Shown here: positions 1-8,836 of the stretch, in pieces
Layout of the letters: the number at the start of each line of letters is the position of its first letter
Numbering within the stretch: position 1 is the first letter of the stretch
Source: an uncultured Paraglaciecola sp.
GTDB taxonomy: Bacteria > Pseudomonadota > Gammaproteobacteria > Enterobacterales > Alteromonadaceae
Direction of reading: 5' to 3'
Length of the DNA stretch: 64,000 nucleotides
NCBI RefSeq assembly: GCF_913020055.1
Contig: NZ_CAJWCF010000005.1
Location: forward strand, 26,129-90,128
Position numbers and translations under genes: made by a program
Notes under the pieces: model-generated
Database searches by the model: none
Told to the model about the DNA's origin: nothing
What the model saw: the letters and a program-made list of their open reading frames with translations, nothing else

Positions 1-875
1 AATCTTAATGTGATGCCATTATCATATCCAACTTTTGCGGCCAACTGTTCGATGGACAAATCTTCAATTTCTAACAATTGTTTAGCCAAATTGATCCTTT
101 GCTGATTTATCCAAGCTTTAGGGCTAAGTCCTATGGAACGCTTAAAATGCCGATCAAAAGTACGCCGTGACATATTTTCCTGTTTAGCTAAATCGTCTAC
201 CGATAGGGGGTGATTTAGATGTTTAATTGCCCAGTCTAGTGTGCGACTAAAAGCGCCAGTATTTTTAGTCACTGGCGTTTCGATATATTGTGCCTGACCA
301 CCTTGCCTATGAGGCGATATAACAAGGCGTCTGGCCACCTGATTAGCTATTTCATGACCAAAATCTTGTCGAACTATGTCAATACCTAAATCTAAAGTGG
401 CAGCACTGCCTGCAGAACAGCTTATATTTTGATCATGGGTATACAACACATCATTCATTAAATTGACTAGGGGAAATCGTTGTTTAAATATTTCGCTATA
501 GCGCCAATGTGTTGTTGCGCTTTTATTTTGTAATAAGCCTAACTGAGCCAATAGAAAGGCTCCAGAGCAAAAACAAACAATTCGCCCTCCCCGTTTCGAG
601 AACGAATTGATTTGTTCAGCCATATCTAAACGGACATGATTGTTTCGTGTATTCCAACTGGGGATCACTAATGTATGATAATGATTTAATGTCTGTATTG
701 TTTTCGCAGAAATATTCACTCCACCTGTTGCTGCCAATAGGCCTTTCTCAAAACAAACCACCTCGGCATGATACCAATTGTCGTATTCTGGTCGTGGTAA
801 CGCGAAAATTTCAATCGCACATGCCAGTTCAAAAGTTGCGATTTTCTCAAATGCTAATATGGCGACTTTCAACAT
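1..875 (-). CDS. FtrA-like AraC-family transcriptional regulator (3' end beyond window)
   Basis: The reverse strand encodes 291 codons from an ATG at 875 preceded by a good ribosome-binding site (AAGGAG), running off the window edge before a stop. Residues 1 to about 180 form a DJ-1/PfpI-type domain with the nucleophile-elbow motif CFCSGAF (Cys103), and ARRLVISPHRQGGQAQ at about 181-196 is typical of the GlxA/FtrA group. Residues from about 205 carry the AraC/XylS helix-turn-helix (SRRTFDRHFK). Such proteins are cytoplasmic transcription factors that often control a neighbouring catabolic or stress gene; the ligand is not predictable here. It is divergent from glgC but 383 bp away, so a link to glycogen is not implied. 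Perhaps 20-40 residues are missing at the C-terminus. Confidence 0.88.
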   Translation of the reverse strand, partial: MLKVAILAFEKIATFELACAIEIFALPRPEYDNWYHAEVVCFEKGLLAATGGVNISAKTIQTLNHYHTLVIPSWNTRNNHVRLDMAEQINSFSKRGGRIVCFCSGAFLLAQLGLLQNKSATTHWRYSEIFKQRFPLVNLMNDVLYTHDQNISCSAGSAATLDLGIDIVRQDFGHEIANQVARRLVISPHRQGGQAQYIETPVTKNTGAFSRTLDWAIKHLNHPLSVDDLAKQENMSRRTFDRHFKRSIGLSPKAWINQQRINLAKQLLEIEDLSIEQLAAKVGYDNGITLR

Positions 876-1258
876 GTTTATTTCTCCTTGCCCTACTTCA
901 TTACTTGAAATGGCTTCAAACCAAAATAATCTAACTCATGAGTAACTTACCCTACGATTAGTATATTCAAAAAGAATAAAAGGTGAGTAGCGGTGTTAAG
1001 AGAGCTGTCGATAATAGAAAAATTAGCCATTAAATCACTTAGCACAATCATTGACTCATGCTTGGTTGAGCAATTTGTATAGGAATTAACCGTTTAAGTT
1101 AATTGTCAAGGACAACAAAGTCCAACTCATCGTAAACAGAGGACTTTAGGATTGAGTTAAGAGGGTTGTTGTGTAAACTGAACTTAGTATTTAAACAGTC
1201 AGTTAAGAGTCATGTAACACAATATTAAGCAATTTTATTTTTGATGGAGTAAGAATTT
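876..1258. other. Intergenic region between ftrA-like gene and glgC
   Basis: This 383-bp gene-free stretch separates two divergent genes and should hold both promoters. The glgC ribosome-binding site (GGAG, just before 1259) is clear. I see no confident -35/-10 pair and no hairpin with a T-run. The heptamer TTAAGAG occurs three times (near 995, 1156 and 1204), which may be chance in AT-rich DNA. Confidence 0.4.
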
Positions 1259-2521
1259 ATGGCAAAACAACCATCTCGCTATATTAGTAATTTAACGCGC
1301 GATACTTACGCACTTATTCTAGCGGGGGGCAGAGGTTCGAGACTTTATGAGCTAACGAACTGGCGTGCAAAACCTGCCCTATATTTTGGGGGAAAGTTTC
1401 GAATCATTGATTTCCCCCTGTCTAATTGTATTAACTCAGGGATCCGCAATGTAGGTGTTGTTACACAATACAAATCCCACTCCTTAATCCGCCACCTTGT
1501 CAGAGGATGGGGACACTTCAAAAAAGAACTGGGAGAGTCAGTTGAAATTCTTCCTGCATCACAAAGGTTTTCAGATAACTGGTATGAAGGTACTGCAGAT
1601 GCAGTCTTTCAAAACATCGACATTATCCGTGACGAATTACCTAAGTATGTGATGGTGTTATCTGGTGATCATATATATCGAATGGATTACGGCAACCTAC
1701 TTGCGCAACATGCCGAGTCTGGTGCAAAAATGACAGTAAGTTGTATGCCAGTTCCTTTAGAAGAAGCAGCTGGACAGTTTGGTGTCATGTCGGTAGATGA
1801 AAATTTAAAAGTTATAGGCTTCGAAGAAAAGCCAGAACACCCGACACCTTTGCCTAACGATCCTACAAAATGTTTAGCTTCAATGGGCAATTACGTATTT
1901 GATACTGAATTTTTGTTTGAGCAGTTAAAAGCAGATTCCGAAACTTCAGGCTCTGAACGAGACTTCGGTAAAGATATTATTCCTTCAATCATCGAAGAAG
2001 GTTCAGTTTACGCCTTCCAATTCGAAAGTGATGGTGAACATGAAGCTTATTGGCGTGATGTAGGGACCTTAGATTCTTTCTGGCAAGCCAACATGGAATT
2101 GGTTGCGCCAGTACCTGCACTTAATTTATATGATAAAAAATGGCCTATTTGGACCTACCAAGAGCAATTACCTCCCGCCAAGTTTGTATGGGAAGAAGAT
2201 AACCGCAGAGGTACAGCGATTAATTCAGTGGTGTCCGGTGGCTGTATAATTTCCGGGGCTACCTTACGCCGTAGTATATGTTTTTCAAACGTCAGAGTGC
2301 ATTCTTATAGTGAAATAGAGGACTCTGTATTATTGCCAGACGTTGAAGTGCAGCGCAATTGTCGAATTAGAAAAGCGATTATTGACCGTGGTTGTATTGT
2401 TCCTGAAGGCACCACTATAGGTCATAGCCGTGAAGAAGATTTAGCCCGGGGTTTTAGAGTCTCAGAAAAAGGCGTGGTGTTGGTTACACGGGAAATGTTA
2501 GGGTTAAAAGTAGGTTACTAA
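1259..2521 (+). CDS. glgC: Glucose-1-phosphate adenylyltransferase (ADP-glucose pyrophosphorylase)
   Basis: Makes ADP-glucose from ATP and glucose-1-phosphate, the committed step of bacterial glycogen synthesis. The 420-residue product matches the family length (E. coli about 431). The N-terminal nucleotidyltransferase domain begins with [11 protein letters not shown] (residues 19-29) and continues with [19 protein letters not shown], the segment that in E. coli carries the activator-binding Lys; [12 protein letters not shown] near residue 133 is the substrate-site motif. A C-terminal left-handed beta-helix region (about 310-420) follows. The ATG has GGAG just upstream. No glgA or glgB lies nearby, so here glgC stands alone and ends at a terminator shared with the convergent hydrolase. 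Confidence 0.97.
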   Translation: MAKQPSRYISNLTRDTYALILAGGRGSRLYELTNWRAKPALYFGGKFRIIDFPLSNCINSGIRNVGVVTQYKSHSLIRHLVRGWGHFKKELGESVEILPASQRFSDNWYEGTADAVFQNIDIIRDELPKYVMVLSGDHIYRMDYGNLLAQHAESGAKMTVSCMPVPLEEAAGQFGVMSVDENLKVIGFEEKPEHPTPLPNDPTKCLASMGNYVFDTEFLFEQLKADSETSGSERDFGKDIIPSIIEEGSVYAFQFESDGEHEAYWRDVGTLDSFWQANMELVAPVPALNLYDKKWPIWTYQEQLPPAKFVWEEDNRRGTAINSVVSGGCIISGATLRRSICFSNVRVHSYSEIEDSVLLPDVEVQRNCRIRKAIIDRGCIVPEGTTIGHSREEDLARGFRVSEKGVVLVTREMLGLKVGY

Positions 2522-2557
2522 GCTTTTCTCTTTAAAACACCAACACAGTTAATACAG

Positions 2558-2580
2558 AGCCGCTAATTAGCGGCTTTTTA
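2558..2580. terminator. Bidirectional terminator between glgC and hydrolase
   Basis: Inverted repeat AGCCGCTAATTAGCGGCT followed by a T-run on the plus strand. It sits between the convergent stops at 2521 and 2581, so it most clearly terminates glgC; an A-rich stretch on the left side gives weaker potential on the minus strand. Confidence 0.8.
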
Positions 2581-3396
2581 CTACCTAATCCCTGTATTCT
2601 CCCATAAACGAATTCTATCGCTAATGATTTTTGCGACTTGCTGTGGTTTTTCCATGGGGAACATATGCCCACCACCTTCAAAAATAACATGTTCAATCTT
2701 GCTCTTTTTAACAAAAGTCGCCAAAAGTGATGGGATACACACATCGCTATCACTGCCAGTAACAAGTAGCCCAGGAACGGTTAGGCGTTTGTAATATTGG
2801 TTAATATTATGTGGCACATTGCGATATATACTCGCCTCAATCTGCGCGTCAAAGTTAAGTTTTAATTGCCCCTCTCCTTCGTCAACTGCAGCTAATACGT
2901 AATCTTGGACACAGTCCAATTGAAATTTTTTGAATAAAGCTTTGTTCTTGAAGTAATCCACCAAGTCAGTACCTAAAGGCCAGCTTTGACAGCGAATTTT
3001 GGCTTTTCCTGCCGGTGAAACTTTATCAATTAACGGAGAATATTTTAATAGCTTAAATGCTATTCTAGCCAGCCCTGAGGCGATGGGCGGGTCGAGCATG
3101 ATAACACCTTTGATTAAATCAGGCCTTTCACACGCGGCCATAAAAGACACAACAGCGCCCATTGAGTGGCCTACTGAATAAACAGGTTTGGCTACCTTAT
3201 TGGTTAAATAATCAATCAACTCTGCCACTTGATTAGCTAAATTGGCATTCACCGGAAAACGTTCTGAGTGGGCAAATTTAGTTAAGGCAAACACCTCAAA
3301 ATCATCGGGGAATTGATTGAAAATCTCTTGGTAGCTGCCAGCTGGAAACCCATTAGCATGGGCAAAGTGTAAATTAATATTTGTTGATTCAGTCAT
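2581..3396 (-). CDS. Alpha/beta-fold hydrolase
   Basis: A 271-residue alpha/beta hydrolase of unknown substrate. The oxyanion-hole motif HANGFP is at residues 13-18 and the nucleophile elbow GHSMGA places the catalytic Ser at residue 78; a late VTGSDSDV strand and a GGGHMFPM motif supply likely Asp and His of the triad. There is no signal peptide, so it should be cytoplasmic. The family includes esterases, haloperoxidase-like enzymes and C-C hydrolases, and nothing here narrows it down. It lies downstream of an MFS gene on the same strand, but a hairpin between them argues for separate transcription. Confidence 0.85.
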   Translation of the reverse strand: MTESTNINLHFAHANGFPAGSYQEIFNQFPDDFEVFALTKFAHSERFPVNANLANQVAELIDYLTNKVAKPVYSVGHSMGAVVSFMAACERPDLIKGVIMLDPPIASGLARIAFKLLKYSPLIDKVSPAGKAKIRCQSWPLGTDLVDYFKNKALFKKFQLDCVQDYVLAAVDEGEGQLKLNFDAQIEASIYRNVPHNINQYYKRLTVPGLLVTGSDSDVCIPSLLATFVKKSKIEHVIFEGGGHMFPMEKPQQVAKIISDRIRLWENTGIR

Positions 3397-3418
3397 TTAT
3401 AACCCGTTAGTTTGAATG

Positions 3419-3448
3419 AAATAAGGCTCCCATATGAGAGCCTTATTT
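3419..3448 (-). terminator. Terminator downstream of the MFS gene
   Basis: Eleven-base-pair perfect inverted repeat (3419-3429 AAATAAGGCTC with 3438-3448) and an 8-nt loop. The T-rich flank is short on both strands, so it is moderately convincing. It lies after the MFS stop at 3544 and before the hydrolase start. Confidence 0.55.
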
Positions 3449-3543
3449 TATGACTAATCCTTCAGTGATGTTCTAAATTAATAATCTCAAATACCCGCAG
3501 CTAGACCAAACAAACCTTAACAAACATGGGTTTGTCACTTTTG

Positions 3544-4869
3544 TTATCCATTACGAATTTCAGCAGCCTTCCAATCAGCCGGAATGTGCTTCGCAGTCCA
3601 AAAGAATGCGATAATCGACATGATGTAAGGCACTGCTAACCAAGATAAGGATAATCTTAACGCTTCTACTTCACCATGCTGCTCCGTGTAAAAGTTACTC
3701 ACTATACCAATAAAAGTCGGTCCTCCACCCAAGGCAATGATATTTAACACAAAGAAGAATAACGCCGTAGACATCGCCCGAACTTTTACTGGGGCGAGAG
3801 TTTGCGCCAAAGCAAAAGAGGGTCCAAGATAAAATCCACTAGTAAAGAGCAAAATGGTCACCAGTGCGATAGACAATTCTAGTGATGCAACTTGTAATGA
3901 AAAGTAATACGCTGGTGCGCCTACTATCAAAGCTAATGCTGGCACTAGTCCGTATGCCCCTCTGTTAGTTTTTCCCCACTTATCAACCAATACACCGCCA
4001 AGCCAAACACCGCCTGCATAAGCAGTTCCATTGATAACTCCCAATATGATTAGGAATTGAGTGATATCTAAACCAGCGTGAGCACGCACGTAAAAATCAA
4101 TCATCCAGGTAGATATAGCGTAATTACCAAAGGATCCGAAAGAAATAGCAAAACACATTCCCCACCAAGACTTAATAGATAATAGCGCCTTAATTGAATG
4201 CCATGATTTCCCCTGAGCCGAAGCCGTTTGCATATTACCACTACGAGCAGGTTCTTTGACCGTTAGCTTAAGCAAGATGGCCAATGCGATTCCTGGTAAA
4301 CCAACCGCTATCATGACCATGCGCCAGTCAGCCTCTCCACCTCTGAGAAAAAATGCCGATGCAAAAAACGCCAACATAATACCAAATGGAATGCCCAACG
4401 AGTAAACAGCTAAAGCACCAGCGCGTTTTTCCTTGGGAAACAAATCTGAAATGATTGAATGGGAAGGCGGACTACCACCCGCCTCTCCAATACCAACGCC
4501 GATTCGGGCTAAAGCAAGTTGAGTGAAGTTTCCGGCTAAACCTGATGCAGCAGTAAAACCACTCCAAAGCGTCAGTGAAATTGCAACTATATTAACTCGA
4601 CTATATCTATCCGCGAGCCAAGCAATAGGAATACCTAGGAGGGTATACAACAGAGCAAAGTAAATTCCTTTAAGCCAGCCCAATTGTGCATCGTCTAAAC
4701 CCAAATCTGCCTTTATAAAAGGCGACAATATGCCTATTATTTGACGATCAATAAAATTAAACGCATAAATCAGAGTCAATATGAATAACACATAATTACG
4801 ATAGCCATTTGAAATGGCTGTTGGACTTTCTTCGGATTCGCTACCCACTTTATCGTCACCTACCATCAA
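3544..4869 (-). CDS. MFS transporter, spinster-like
   Basis: A 441-residue integral membrane protein with about 12 hydrophobic helices. After a charged 25-residue N-terminus comes the first helix with FNFIDRQIIGIL, and the cytoplasmic loop between helices 2 and 3 carries LADRYSRVN, the MFS signature. ARIGVGIGEAGGSPPSHSIISDLFPKEKRAGAL is the segment typical of the spinster-like branch. Members move organic acids, lipids or other small solutes by proton coupling; the substrate cannot be read from sequence. The gene is divergent from the thioesterase-fold gene at 5082. Two ATGs occur at the start (4869 and 4866) and cannot be distinguished. Confidence 0.9.
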   Translation of the reverse strand: MMVGDDKVGSESEESPTAISNGYRNYVLFILTLIYAFNFIDRQIIGILSPFIKADLGLDDAQLGWLKGIYFALLYTLLGIPIAWLADRYSRVNIVAISLTLWSGFTAASGLAGNFTQLALARIGVGIGEAGGSPPSHSIISDLFPKEKRAGALAVYSLGIPFGIMLAFFASAFFLRGGEADWRMVMIAVGLPGIALAILLKLTVKEPARSGNMQTASAQGKSWHSIKALLSIKSWWGMCFAISFGSFGNYAISTWMIDFYVRAHAGLDITQFLIILGVINGTAYAGGVWLGGVLVDKWGKTNRGAYGLVPALALIVGAPAYYFSLQVASLELSIALVTILLFTSGFYLGPSFALAQTLAPVKVRAMSTALFFFVLNIIALGGGPTFIGIVSNFYTEQHGEVEALRLSLSWLAVPYIMSIIAFFWTAKHIPADWKAAEIRNG

Positions 4870-5081
4870 TATACCCTCTGACCTACGTATTTAAATTCGT
4901 TCCTCATGTTACGGTTGCAGACCTAGTAATTTCAAGCTAATTTGTTAATTTTTTGTAAATATAACAAATAGTTATGTCCAATTATAAAGACATGAAATCA
5001 TGCAACGTTAACTAATCATTAATATAAATAAATACAAATCAGGTCAGTTTATGACTAATTAATAACCGAGCAAATATCACC

Positions 5082-5891
5082 ATGCATATTGATACATTGT
5101 TAAATTCTGTCAAACAGCAAGCAAAATCAAATCTTAAAGTTATAACACTATCAGTAGCCAGCAGCTGGTCTCAAGGTCGTACACTTTATGGTGGTATTTC
5201 AGCATCGATATTATATCAAGCCATGCGTGAAGCAGTTTCTCCAGAAAAAGTGATGCGTTCACTTAACACCAATTTTATTGGCCCTATAGAGCCGGATAGT
5301 GAGTTTAGCATCACCGTTGAAGTGCTAAGAGAGGGCAAGAATGTGACTCAGGTGGTAGCTCATCTAGTACAAGACAATAAAGTAGCAGTAATGAGCCAAG
5401 CGAGCTTTGGCATTGCCCGGCCATCTCAAATTATTGTATCGAATGACTTACAACACAAAATGGATTACCCACAAAAATCAGATTTTTCACCCAAAAATTC
5501 AAATGGAATACCCAAGTTTTTAGGACATTTCGATTTGGCGCAAACGAAAGGCGGGTTGCCCTTTACAGGTAAAAAAGACAGTGATGTGCACGGATGGATG
5601 CGTTTCAATAAAAAACCAAGTGACTTTTATGATGCTCATTTGGTTGCCTTAATCGACATATGGCCACCAACAGTTTTACAAATGTTAGATCTACCCGCTA
5701 TGGCTAGTACAATGAGCTGGAATCTAGAGTTTATCCATCCACATCAAAAAAGTTCAGGAAGTGACTGGTTCGCTTACCAGGCTGAAACAAGGCAAGCGGC
5801 AGACGGTTATGCCCATACCGAGGCTAATATTTTTGACAAGCATGGCACTTTAGTGGCCATTAGCAGACAGGTAGTGGCAGTATTTGCCTAA
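5082..5891 (+). CDS. Thioesterase family protein (acyl-CoA thioesterase II-like double hotdog)
   Basis: A 269-residue protein resembling the acyl-CoA thioesterase II-like group made of two hotdog domains. The first (about 1-115) has GRTLYGGISASILYQAM, matching the substrate-proximal helix, then NFIGPIEPDSEFSITVEVLREGKN; the second (about 150-269) has DIWPPTVLQML and SMSWNLEFIHP. Members hydrolyse acyl-CoA in the cytoplasm; the physiological chain is unknown. No strong ribosome-binding site precedes the ATG. It stands alone, divergent from the MFS transporter and convergent with the HDOD gene. Confidence 0.8.
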   Translation: MHIDTLLNSVKQQAKSNLKVITLSVASSWSQGRTLYGGISASILYQAMREAVSPEKVMRSLNTNFIGPIEPDSEFSITVEVLREGKNVTQVVAHLVQDNKVAVMSQASFGIARPSQIIVSNDLQHKMDYPQKSDFSPKNSNGIPKFLGHFDLAQTKGGLPFTGKKDSDVHGWMRFNKKPSDFYDAHLVALIDIWPPTVLQMLDLPAMASTMSWNLEFIHPHQKSSGSDWFAYQAETRQAADGYAHTEANIFDKHGTLVAISRQVVAVFA

Positions 5892-5897
5892 TTCAAT

Positions 5898-5944
5898 GGC
5901 TAACTAATTACGCGCAAAGGCTAACTCTAATTAACCGCGCGCAA
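5898..5944. repeat. Short imperfect tandem duplication
   Basis: Two adjacent copies of a GGCTAACT-AATTA-CGCGCAA block (5898-5917 and 5919-5944), the second with small insertions. It fills the gap between two convergent genes. No T-run follows, so it does not look like a standard terminator. Confidence 0.5.
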
Positions 5945-5949
5945 TTTTT

Positions 5950-6795
5950 TTAGAATATCGTGAAAGAAGAAGGGCTAAATAAAGCTAAAACACTCATTAA
6001 CTGTAAATTACTAAAGTCTAGTGCATCGTTAATATTCTCTATATCCACCCCTAGGCTTTCGTACATTTCCTCAGTAACATTCGCATGGGATGAATAGAAT
6101 TCACCATTAACGTTATTTAGAGCTAATAAGTAAGCTAATTGAATAATTTTTTCCTCTTCGCTCTGAGCCGAGTGCTCATTAACATGTATTTTTGACACTA
6201 TTTGCGAAATATCGTTGGGAATCCCCCAAATTTTCAATAGTTCAGATGAAATATCTGCATAAGAGAAACTCAAGTACTTTTTTTGCAACATCAAAGGCGT
6301 ATTTTCACTTGAGATAGAGGCACATTTTTTCGCTACTTCTGGGTTTAACTGCACTAAAACCAATTCACCTATATTATGTAACAGGCCGCAAACAAACAAT
6401 TTTTCCGGTTCTTTTAGGTTTATTTCTTCAGCGAGATATTTACATATTAAGGCGCAACTTACTGCTTGCTCCCAAAACTTTTCCGTATCGATTGTTTCTG
6501 GATCTATATCTTTAAAAGCGTTTGCCACGCCATAAGCTAAAACAAGATCATAGATTGAACGCGTACCAATAACCTGAATAGACTTTGTCACTGTGGTAAT
6601 AGTGTGAGGGAATTTATACAAGGCGCTGTTAGAAATCTTTAAGACTTGTGACATGATGGCCGGATCATAATTAATCACTTCTGCAATATCGTCCATAGAT
6701 GTCGCATCATCATCGATTAATTGCTTAACTTTTATCACAGCTTCAGGCAAAACAAATATATCACCAGCGTTTACAGCATATTCTTGTACATTCAT
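5950..6795 (-). CDS. HDOD domain-containing protein
   Basis: A 281-residue single-domain protein. The HDOD fold (about residues 10-210) is shown by LPEAVIKVKQLIDDDATSMDDIAEVINYDPAIMSQVLKISNSALY, with VTKSIQVIGTRSIYDLVLAYG and FVCGLLHNIGELVL following. HDOD proteins are degenerate HD-domain relatives that lack phosphohydrolase residues and act in two-component or cyclic-di-GMP signalling and motility regulation in gammaproteobacteria. No receiver, GGDEF or EAL domain is attached, so the partner is unknown. The ATG at 6795 is the first methionine and fits the domain start. Confidence 0.88.
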   Translation of the reverse strand: MNVQEYAVNAGDIFVLPEAVIKVKQLIDDDATSMDDIAEVINYDPAIMSQVLKISNSALYKFPHTITTVTKSIQVIGTRSIYDLVLAYGVANAFKDIDPETIDTEKFWEQAVSCALICKYLAEEINLKEPEKLFVCGLLHNIGELVLVQLNPEVAKKCASISSENTPLMLQKKYLSFSYADISSELLKIWGIPNDISQIVSKIHVNEHSAQSEEEKIIQLAYLLALNNVNGEFYSSHANVTEEMYESLGVDIENINDALDFSNLQLMSVLALFSPSSFTIF

Positions 6796-7157
6796 TAATT
6801 TAGTACACCATTGGGTCTATTACATTGATTGTAATCTTAGATTAATTTTACTGCATGTCCAATCGTAACAAGTTATAAAAATATAACTGTAACAAGCAAT
6901 ACCAATCAACTAGGGTAGGTTAAATGCGACTTTTGGCGAGCGTTCACCACATATACATGTATAACTTAGCATGAAGACTATAGCTAGTGCATATTATGCT
7001 TAGCTTTAACTTGTTTTGTTAAGTGAACTTCTTACTTTATCGTTAAAAAATTTGATAGATATATTGAATTTGCGAGATGATGAACAATAAGTAGTGTTTC
7101 GATACTATAAAAATGTTTAGTTTTACGAATGTACTATAGGACTGAAGTAAAAAAAGA
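6796..7157. other. Intergenic region between HDOD gene and tRNA-Lys
   Basis: A 362-bp AT-rich stretch. It presumably holds the HDOD promoter on its left side. A run of T on the minus strand (7151-7156 region) directly follows the tRNA and may help end its transcript. I see no open frame with a ribosome-binding site and no strong hairpin. Confidence 0.4.
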
Positions 7158-7233
7158 TGGTGGGTCGTGCTGGATTCGAACCAGCGACCAATTGATTAAA
7201 AGTCAACTGCTCTACCAGCTGAGCTAACGACCC
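7158..7233 (-). tRNA. tRNA-Lys (anticodon TTT)
   Basis: The reverse strand folds as a 76-nt tRNA: GGGTCGT acceptor strand, D arm with AGCTCAGCTGGTAGAGC, anticodon loop CTTTTAA giving UUU, T arm GGTTCGAATCC, and an encoded 3' CCA (plus-strand TGG at 7158-7160). It reads AAA/AAG lysine codons. It lies just past cpoB, as the lysT tRNA cluster does in E. coli, but here only one tRNA is present. Confidence 0.97.
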
Positions 7234-7273
7234 ACTTTTCAATTTTTCTTTCCGCCTCACTGCGAGGGCGGCA

Positions 7274-7302
7274 TATAATACTCAATTGAAACTTCAGTGC
7301 AA
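7274..7302 (-). promoter_or_regulatory. Promoter of tRNA-Lys
   Basis: On the minus strand TTGCAC (7302-7297) is followed after 16 nt by TATTAT (7280-7275), or after 17 nt by ATTATA. A GC-rich discriminator (GCCGCCC) comes next, as in stringently controlled stable-RNA promoters. The tRNA begins about 40 nt downstream. Confidence 0.65.
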
Positions 7303-7464
7303 GCCAAATGGCATTATTATTTCAATAATTCCAACTGTTTGCTGAAAAACCGAACAATAGTCAATTTCACAATCCTTGATGGTTGAAAAAGTGACCTAAA
7401 ACACCTGTGAATTTTTCAATTGTGTTTTAACAAAACAATCGAAATCTAACAGGAAACAGATTAA

Positions 7465-8211
7465 TTAAATCCCTTTGAGTCGTTTTTCAGCTAACTTCGC
7501 TGAGGCCGAATCCGGAAATTCAGCAACAACTTGTTCCCAAAGCTGCTTAGCACGAGCAGCATTTGCTCGTTCCATTTCAGTTATTCCTAACTTCAGTGTA
7601 GCATCAGCTCTTTTACTTGAATCAGGGTAATCTGTAATTAACGACTGAAATTGTACACCTGCACCAGCCCAATCTTGTTTGTTAAACAATAACTGACCTA
7701 ACCAATAATGTGCATTTGGCGTATAACTAGAACTTGGGAAGTTTTGTAAAAATGATTGAAACTCAGGTATAGCTTGATCATACAATCTATCTTTGAGGAT
7801 CAAATTCACCGCTTTATCATAAGCTTCATTTTCATTCGACGATAAAGTAACGTCATCAGGCGTGGCTATAGTGTTAATAACAGTTGCTGGTATTGAAGAA
7901 GGCTGAGTATTAACCGCCTCAATACGTTTATCTATTTCCAGATAGAGTTCTCTTTGTCGCTCAAGAATTTTCTCTAACTGATAATTTTGCATTTCAATCG
8001 CACCACGAAGCTCATTCACCTCGTTTTGCATCACATCCAGCTGCTCTTGCTGTCGATGCTGTGCTTCTGTACGTGTCGAAAACTTTCTTTCCAGCTCTGT
8101 AATGCGTTGGTCGCTACTACCGCTGGTAACATCTGTCACAGGCGCAGGAGCCGCAATAACTGCGGCTCCATATAGCCCTAGCAAACTTATCGCTAAGGTG
8201 CGTTTCATCAT
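7465..8211 (-). CDS. cpoB: Cell division coordinator CpoB (Tol-Pal system, formerly YbgF)
   Basis: Periplasmic protein that in E. coli coordinates peptidoglycan synthesis by PBP1B with Tol-Pal-driven outer-membrane constriction. The 248-residue product has a signal peptide (residues 1 to about 21, ending AAVIAAPAP), a coiled coil with Q/E-rich heptads at about 35-105 that would trimerise, a linker, and a C-terminal TPR domain (about 125-248) with YDKAVNLILKDRLYDQAIPEFQSFL and repeated tetratricopeptide helices. It is the last gene of the tol-pal operon, 15 bp after pal. Two ATGs are adjacent at the start. Confidence 0.95.
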   Translation of the reverse strand: MMKRTLAISLLGLYGAAVIAAPAPVTDVTSGSSDQRITELERKFSTRTEAQHRQQEQLDVMQNEVNELRGAIEMQNYQLEKILERQRELYLEIDKRIEAVNTQPSSIPATVINTIATPDDVTLSSNENEAYDKAVNLILKDRLYDQAIPEFQSFLQNFPSSSYTPNAHYWLGQLLFNKQDWAGAGVQFQSLITDYPDSSKRADATLKLGITEMERANAARAKQLWEQVVAEFPDSASAKLAEKRLKGI

Positions 8212-8226
8212 ATTAGACTTCTATTA

Positions 8227-8793
8227 TTAGTAAACCAAAACACCACGGCGGTTTTCAGCAAAAGCCGCTTCAGATGTTCCATTGTTAACAGGTTTCTCTT
8301 CACCGTAAGACACAACGGATATTTGTGATGGGCTCACACCTGCATTCAATAGATAAGTTTGTACTGATTTAGCACGAGACTCACCCAAGGCAATATTATA
8401 TTCAGGCGTACCGCGGCTATCACAATGACCTTCAATCACAACTGACTGCCCACTATTTTTCACTAAAAACGCAGCGTGTTGATCCAACACACTGTAGTAC
8501 TCTGAACTAATATTTGCGCGGTCAAAGTCAAAGTAAACTAATTGATTATTTTCTAGCGCGACTAATTCTTGCTTCATTTCTTCTGCAGGAGTCAGCATAG
8601 GTTTAACGTTACCGGCTTCAACCATAGAATCACGTGCTTCTTGCGCTTTACGATCAGCTACTGCTTGCTCTTGGGCAATTCTTGCTTCTTCAGCGGCAAC
8701 TTTGTCTGCACTTTCGTCTGTTGACGTACACGCCATCATAGTTACAACTGGAAGAGCGATAACCAACCCTTTAAAAATTTTATTTAGTTGCAT
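8227..8793 (-). CDS. pal: Peptidoglycan-associated lipoprotein Pal
   Basis: Outer-membrane lipoprotein that binds peptidoglycan and TolB, the outer anchor of the Tol-Pal machine. The 188-residue precursor has a lipoprotein signal with lipobox VTMMAC (lipidated Cys22), an Ala/Glu-rich linker, and a C-terminal OmpA-like domain (about 85-188) including VYFDFDRANIS, VVIEGHCDSRGTPEYNIALGESRAKSV and NRRGVLVY; these carry the Asp and Arg used to bind diaminopimelate. It lies between tolB and cpoB on one transcript. Confidence 0.97.
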   Translation of the reverse strand: MQLNKIFKGLVIALPVVTMMACTSTDESADKVAAEEARIAQEQAVADRKAQEARDSMVEAGNVKPMLTPAEEMKQELVALENNQLVYFDFDRANISSEYYSVLDQHAAFLVKNSGQSVVIEGHCDSRGTPEYNIALGESRAKSVQTYLLNAGVSPSQISVVSYGEEKPVNNGTSEAAFAENRRGVLVY

Positions 8794-8836
8794 TCTTTTT
8801 TCCTGTTTTTATAGAATTAAATATCAAATGTAAATT

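Noticed and set aside
647..934. Plus-strand open frame of 95 codons
   Set aside because: It is antisense to the FtrA-like regulator, has no family features and no ribosome-binding site.
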